Positions 32,498 to 34,620 of a stretch of DNA of 34,620 nucleotides are shown here, one piece after another. The position numbers and the translations under genes are program-made. The first letter of the stretch is position 1; each line of letters begins with the position of its first letter. The DNA comes from JBAXBF01 sp034429745 (lineage in GTDB: Bacteria; Chloroflexota; Anaerolineae; Anaerolineales; DRKV01): assembly GCA_034429745.1 (NCBI GenBank), contig DAOUFY010000102.1, forward strand, positions 1-34,620. The letters run 5' to 3'. Under the pieces are notes generated by a model. It saw only the letters and a program-made list of their open reading frames with translations, was not told the origin of the DNA and ran no database searches.

Positions 32498-33247
32498 TTA
32501 GGCGCTACCCACCATAAGGCTTACGATTTCATCCATATTGGTCTCACCTGCGAGCCTTTCTCCCACTTTTTTACCGCGGCGCATAACGACAATCCGATCT
32601 GCGACTGCGAAGACATCTTGCATGTTGTGGCTAATGATAATGACAGGAACTCCGCGCTCTTTGAGGGTTTTTACCAGGCTAAGCACTTTGCGCTGTTCTG
32701 CTACGCCTAAAGCGGCAGTTGGTTCGTCCATAATCATCAAGCGAGCATTCCAATAAACGGCTCTAGCAATAGCGACAGCCTGGCGTTGACCACCTGACAT
32801 TTCTCGAATAGGTCGGACTAAGTTGGGTATGTGGATGTTAAGCTGATCGAGAACCGTTTGTGACTCGGTAAGCATGTGTTTTCTATCTATGACAGGGAAA
32901 ATGCCGAGCAAATTGCGGGCAGGCTCTCTTCCAAGAAAAATGTTAACTGTTGCATCAAGGTTTTCACATAACGCTAAGTCTTGGTAGATGGTTTCAATGC
33001 CCTTTTGGCGCGCTTGCATGGGGCTTTCAAAAAGAACTTCTTGACCTTCAAGAATGATCTTGCCTCCATCGGGATGATACACACCAGAGATCATTTTGAT
33101 GAGCGTAGATTTTCCGGCACCATTATCTCCAACTAGTCCAACTACTTCGCCGGGGTAAATATCCAAACTGACATTATCAACAGCAACTAAGCCGCCGAAA
33201 TGTTTATATAAATCAATTACTTGTAAAATGGGTTGTGTACTTGTCAT
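32498..33247 (-). CDS. Sugar ABC transporter ATP-binding protein, single domain
   Basis: ATPase of a monosaccharide importer, 249 residues, on the inner face of the membrane. Walker A GDNGAGKST (40-48), Q-loop in TIYQDLALCENL, signature MSGGQRQ (150-156), Walker B LMIMDEP (170-176) and switch HNM are all intact. Unlike RbsA/XylG it has one nucleotide-binding domain, as in the fructose-type FrcA transporters, so it should act as a homodimer. It follows the permease by 11 bases and precedes the FGGY kinase. Confidence 0.93.
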   Translation of the reverse strand: MTSTQPILQVIDLYKHFGGLVAVDNVSLDIYPGEVVGLVGDNGAGKSTLIKMISGVYHPDGGKIILEGQEVLFESPMQARQKGIETIYQDLALCENLDATVNIFLGREPARNLLGIFPVIDRKHMLTESQTVLDQLNIHIPNLVRPIREMSGGQRQAVAIARAVYWNARLMIMDEPTAALGVAEQRKVLSLVKTLKERGVPVIIISHNMQDVFAVADRIVVMRRGKKVGERLAGETNMDEIVSLMVGSA

Positions 33248-33258
33248 TGTTGCCTTCC

Positions 33259-34341
33259 TTATTTGACTAATTTAGCTTTAGCCTGATCAACTAAAACTGC
33301 AATGATAATAACCGCACCGACTGCAACGTACTGCCAGAAGGAGTTGACACCAAGGATGACAAATCCGTTTGTGATCACGGAAATGATTAATGTGCCAATT
33401 AATGTTCCAATAATTGTTCCCTCACCGCCAAATAGGGAGGCACCACCAATAACGACGGCAGCTACCGAGTCTAAAGTCAGGGCTTCGCCGGCATTTGCTG
33501 CGCCATTTGTAAATCGTACAACATAAAGCAAGCCTGCCAAGGAAGCCATTAATGCAGAAAGCATATAGATTTTTGTCAGGTGATTTTTAACTGGGATGCC
33601 GGCGCGTGATGAGGCTTCATTATTGCCTCCGATTGCATACGTGTACAGACCAAAACGAGTTTTTGAAAGGACAAAATGACAAATGATTACCAGGATTAAA
33701 CTAAATGTTAAAGGGTGAGGAAGCAAACCAACAACTTTTCTTATTTCCTCATTAGTTAATCCTGTTGGAGGGGTGAAAAACACAAAACCAGTTTTTTCAA
33801 AGAAATACATAAGATAACCATTGCCTAAAACACCTAGATTTTTGATAAAAACTGGTAATGGCATGCCGCCGGATAACACGAACCCGATACCGCGTACAAT
33901 GCCTTGCATTCCTAATGTAACAATGAAGGGGGGCACATTAAGCCGAGAGATAATTGTCCCGTTGATAAAACCTGGAATAAGTCCTGCTAGGAGCCCAACC
34001 AACATGCCAATTGCTACAGCTGCTGGTACAGGCATTTTGTCAGTGAGGGAAGTCATAACGGCAACCGCAATGACAGAAACAAACCCCATTAGATAACCGG
34101 TCGATAAATCAATGCCACCAGAGATAATGACAAAAGTTTGTCCAAGAGCCATGATTAACAAGATGGCTGCGTTGGCAACAATGCTTTGAAAATTGAAGAT
34201 GCTGAAAAATCCTTGCCCGGTTAGAGAAAAGAATACAACAAGAATAAGCAAAAACAACCACGCCCAAAACTGACTAATCCATTGGGTAAAAGAAGAGGTG
34301 CTGATTTTTTTAGTTTCTATTGAAATTTCAGTATTGCTCAT
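33259..34341 (-). CDS. Sugar ABC transporter permease (RbsC/FrcC-like)
   Basis: A 360-residue membrane permease with about ten helices, of the branched-chain/ribose type. Family-typical segments are GQTFVIISGGIDLSTGYLMG, GFINGTIISRLNVPPFIVTLGMQGIVRGI, the coupling-helix region YAIGGNNEASSRAGIPV and AAVVIGGASLFGGEGTIIGTLIG. It begins with a cytoplasmic polar tail of about 25 residues. AGGAGA precedes the ATG. It lies 140 bases downstream of the binding-protein gene, after a terminator-like hairpin, and pairs with the ATPase that follows. Confidence 0.94.
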   Translation of the reverse strand: MSNTEISIETKKISTSSFTQWISQFWAWLFLLILVVFFSLTGQGFFSIFNFQSIVANAAILLIMALGQTFVIISGGIDLSTGYLMGFVSVIAVAVMTSLTDKMPVPAAVAIGMLVGLLAGLIPGFINGTIISRLNVPPFIVTLGMQGIVRGIGFVLSGGMPLPVFIKNLGVLGNGYLMYFFEKTGFVFFTPPTGLTNEEIRKVVGLLPHPLTFSLILVIICHFVLSKTRFGLYTYAIGGNNEASSRAGIPVKNHLTKIYMLSALMASLAGLLYVVRFTNGAANAGEALTLDSVAAVVIGGASLFGGEGTIIGTLIGTLIISVITNGFVILGVNSFWQYVAVGAVIIIAVLVDQAKAKLVK

Positions 34342-34433
34342 GTTTCTCCTAATTTTAAAAATAACCTATGAATTATCTGATTTTCATTAGTCAAAGAACC
34401 TTTGTCAACCTCATCGTAATCATGCTTGAAAAA

Positions 34434-34464
34434 AGCTGTTCCTACTCATCGAGTAGGAACAGCT
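34434..34464 (-). terminator. Hairpin terminator/attenuator between binding-protein and permease genes
   Basis: A perfect 14-base-pair stem (AGCTGTTCCTACTC with GAGTAGGAACAGCT) and a three-base loop, followed on the minus strand by TTTTTTC. It sits right after the binding-protein stop. Such hairpins commonly raise binding-protein mRNA over the downstream permease and ATPase mRNA; partial readthrough is needed unless a second promoter lies at 34342-34430, where I see none that is convincing. Confidence 0.9.
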
Positions 34465-34482
34465 AGATGGATGAAATACGAA

Positions 34483-34620
34483 TTACTGACTCTTGTAGAT
34501 AGCGGCCTGGGCTTCTGGTGTATCAACGTTATTGCGGTCAATGACGACGTAGCCGGTAGCGACGCGTTTCTTGAGGTCAGCGGTTTCGCCCTTGATAGCC
34601 TTAACGGCATATTCAACGGC
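34483..34620 (-). CDS. Sugar ABC transporter substrate-binding protein, C-terminal fragment
   Basis: Only the last 45 residues and the stop lie in the window (… ETADLKKRVATGYVVIDRNN … AAIYKSQ). The end segment, with VATGYVVIDRNNVDTPEAQ, is the kind found in ribose/fructose-type periplasmic-binding proteins, and it stands directly upstream of the matching permease and ATPase. The rest of the gene continues beyond the window edge. Confidence 0.8.
   Translation of the reverse strand, partial: AVEYAVKAIKGETADLKKRVATGYVVIDRNNVDTPEAQAAIYKSQ

Overview
The window looks like chromosomal DNA of a moderately low-GC bacterium, most likely a member of the Chloroflexota (Anaerolineae type). The reasons are the large Agl23-like membrane glycosyltransferase fused to an NHL propeller, a DUF4032 kinase-like protein, an exported M28 peptidase with TIG and fibronectin-like repeats, and repeated use of extended -10 promoters, some directly abutting start codons. 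This placement is inference from gene content; no rRNA or other marker is present. I see no mobile element, CRISPR array, tRNA or rRNA gene.

Layout. (1) 1-3110, minus strand: a sulfur amino-acid block with an Rrf2 regulator, serine acetyltransferase cysE, O-acetylhomoserine sulfhydrylase metY and homoserine O-acyltransferase metA (cut by the window edge). MetA carries Glu111, which predicts acetyl-CoA use and so feeds MetY directly. (2) 3225-4451, plus strand: a DUF4032 kinase-like protein, closed by a strong hairpin shared with the convergent trpB2. (3) 4585-6460, minus: a TrpB2-type tryptophan synthase beta chain under a canonical T-box leader. The specifier codon is UGG and the acceptor-binding bulge fits tRNA-Trp. 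The leader also holds a second terminator-like hairpin inside stem III. (4) 6476-9810, minus: an atypical aspartate-carbamoyltransferase-like enzyme, an 8-oxoguanine-type deaminase and folD, all one-carbon or nucleotide metabolism. (5) 10233-12980, plus: a secreted multidomain M28 peptidase. (6) 12994-15426, minus: cytochrome bd oxidase cydAB. (7) 15889-18520, plus: an unknown 144-residue protein, then frr-uppS-cdsA, where the cdsA start is problematic. (8) 18802-19050, plus: a small CxxC thioredoxin-fold protein. (9) 19053-27214, minus: an apparent operon of a 64-residue unknown protein, the Agl23-NHL glycosyltransferase, pheT without pheS, and an S9 peptidase. (10) 27399-28775, minus: a lipoprotein with a periplasmic-binding fold and a predicted leaderless GTG start. 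(11) 28941-34620, minus: a sugar uptake and catabolism operon with a substrate-binding protein (partial), permease, ATPase, FGGY kinase, LacD-like class I aldolase and ROK fructokinase-like protein, closed by a strong terminator.

How the parts work together: regions 1 and 3 make sulfur amino acids and tryptophan, each under its own sensor (Rrf2 protein; T-box RNA). Region 11 imports a monosaccharide, phosphorylates it and probably cleaves it to trioses. Cytochrome bd suggests an anaerobe or microaerophile that can consume oxygen. The most noteworthy signals are the Trp T-box with its nested hairpin, a consistent set of leaderless promoters, a carbamoyltransferase lacking expected ATCase residues, a cdsA with no conventional start codon at the expected place, and the unassigned ketose pathway.
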